A DNA stretch of 5,831 bases from JBDTGE01 sp050742975 (GTDB lineage: Bacteria > Actinomycetota > Actinomycetes > Mycobacteriales > Jatrophihabitantaceae): assembly GCA_050742975.1 (NCBI GenBank), contig JBOGDQ010000165.1:1-5831 (forward strand), given 5' to 3'. The notes beneath the pieces are model-generated. The model made no database searches. It saw only the letters and a list, made by a program, of their open reading frames with translations, and had not been told where the DNA came from. How positions within the stretch are numbered: position 1 is the first letter of the stretch; every line of letters begins with the position of its first letter. The position numbers were made by a program, and so were the translations under genes. Positions 5,251-5,831 of this stretch are shown here, piece by piece.

Positions 5251-5831
5251 ATGGCAGTTGAGTGGACCGGTTTGGGCCCCGAGCTGCTGCTGCGACTGGA
5301 CCGGAGCAGCGGTCGGCCCCTCGGTGCGCAGCTGCAGGACGAGCTCCGCGACGCGATCCGCTCGGGCCGGCTGGCGGCGGGCGAGCGGTTGCCGTCCTCG
5401 CGCGCGCTGGCCGCCGAACTCGGCGTCTCGCGTGGGCTGGTCATCGACTGCTTCCAGCAACTGGAGGCCGAGGGATACCTGACCACGCACGCCGGTTCCG
5501 CGACGCGGGTCGCGGCGACGGCCGTGCCGTCCGAGGAGAAGCTGGCGGCTCCGGCCGCTCCGTCGCCGCTCGCGGTGGACTTCTTCCCGGGCCTGCCCGA
5601 CCTGGCCAGCTTCCCGATGCGGGACTGGAGCTGGGCAGTGGCCGAGGCGGGCCGGCGCGCCCCGGTCGCAACGGGAGACTACGGCGACCCGCGCGGCCAC
5701 GAGAACCTGCGTGCGGTCGTCGCCGGTTACCTCCGGCGGGTTCGCGGCGCGGCAACCGACGCCGATCACGTGATCGTCTGCGCCGGCTTCACGCAGGGGG
5801 TCGGCCTGGTCCTGGCCGTGCTGGCCGAGGT
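5251..5831 (+). CDS. MocR-type regulator (GntR helix-turn-helix plus aminotransferase-like domain), 5' part
   Basis: From ATG 5251 the frame is open for 193 codons to the window edge. Residues 20-90 are a GntR winged helix: PLGAQLQDELRDAIRSGRL, GERLPSSRALAAELGVSRG, then VIDCFQQLEAEGYL. After a linker (about 88-108), residues 110 onward begin a fold-type I aminotransferase-like domain: FFPGLPDLASFPMRDW, YGDPRGHENLRAVVAGYLRR, and VIVCAGFTQGVGLVL, which are its usual landmarks. The PLP-binding lysine would be beyond the edge, so cofactor binding cannot be checked. MocR proteins (for example TauR, PdxR, GabR) sense an amino compound or PLP through this domain and often control the gene divergent from them. 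Here that is the thiol dioxygenase, so cysteine, taurine-like or related sulfur compounds are plausible effectors. The start is supported by the family-typical lead-in before the helix-turn-helix. Confidence 0.9.
   Translation, partial: MAVEWTGLGPELLLRLDRSSGRPLGAQLQDELRDAIRSGRLAAGERLPSSRALAAELGVSRGLVIDCFQQLEAEGYLTTHAGSATRVAATAVPSEEKLAAPAAPSPLAVDFFPGLPDLASFPMRDWSWAVAEAGRRAPVATGDYGDPRGHENLRAVVAGYLRRVRGAATDADHVIVCAGFTQGVGLVLAVLAE

Noticed and set aside
5176..5769. N-terminal extension of the thiol dioxygenase to 382 residues
   Set aside because: It is antisense to a clear MocR coding sequence. A good ribosome site and a normal cupin N-terminus place the start at 5175.

Overview
The window is high-GC DNA that reads as Actinomycetota. 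Coding density is high, GTG starts are used, and several proteins are of types familiar from actinobacteria: a short SRPBCC protein ending in LRYSFGQ, an ECF sigma factor followed by a CU044_5270-like membrane protein, a NagD-like HAD hydrolase, and a MocR regulator. The genus cannot be fixed from sequence reading alone.

Left part (1-2330). A ribbon-helix-helix antitoxin runs off the left edge on the minus strand, with a probable leaderless promoter. It diverges from a small SRPBCC-fold protein (212-574). A long imperfect hairpin (644-680) lies between that gene and a minus-strand two-gene operon. The operon is an ECF sigma factor (1737-2330) whose stop overlaps by 4 bp the start of a single-pass membrane protein with a large, cysteine-containing outer domain (694-1740). 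That protein probably senses for, or restrains, the sigma factor.

Middle part (2331-3705). This stretch is decayed. Three consecutive plus-strand genes each need one missing base restored to read through: an HxlR-type regulator that also lacks a start codon, a secreted lipoprotein, and a bacterial PH-domain protein. The lipoprotein is also cut off where the tail of an insertion-sequence transposase lies on the opposite strand. Genes on both sides are intact, which favours local pseudogenisation over general sequence error, although error cannot be excluded from the sequence alone.

Right part (3706-5831). A hairpin (3773-3803) precedes the 3' end of a minus-strand pair: a thiol-dioxygenase cupin (4621-5175) followed 31 bp later by a HAD-IIA phosphatase (3813-4589). 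A MocR regulator (5251 to the right edge) diverges from the dioxygenase across 75 bp that contains a 12-bp dyad. This arrangement suggests that the MocR protein controls sulfur amino acid or related thiol oxidation.

No complete novel system is evident. The most notable points are the clustered one-base lesions with the IS scar, the MocR/thiol-dioxygenase pair with an atypical substrate-pocket position, and the ECF/membrane-protein pair.
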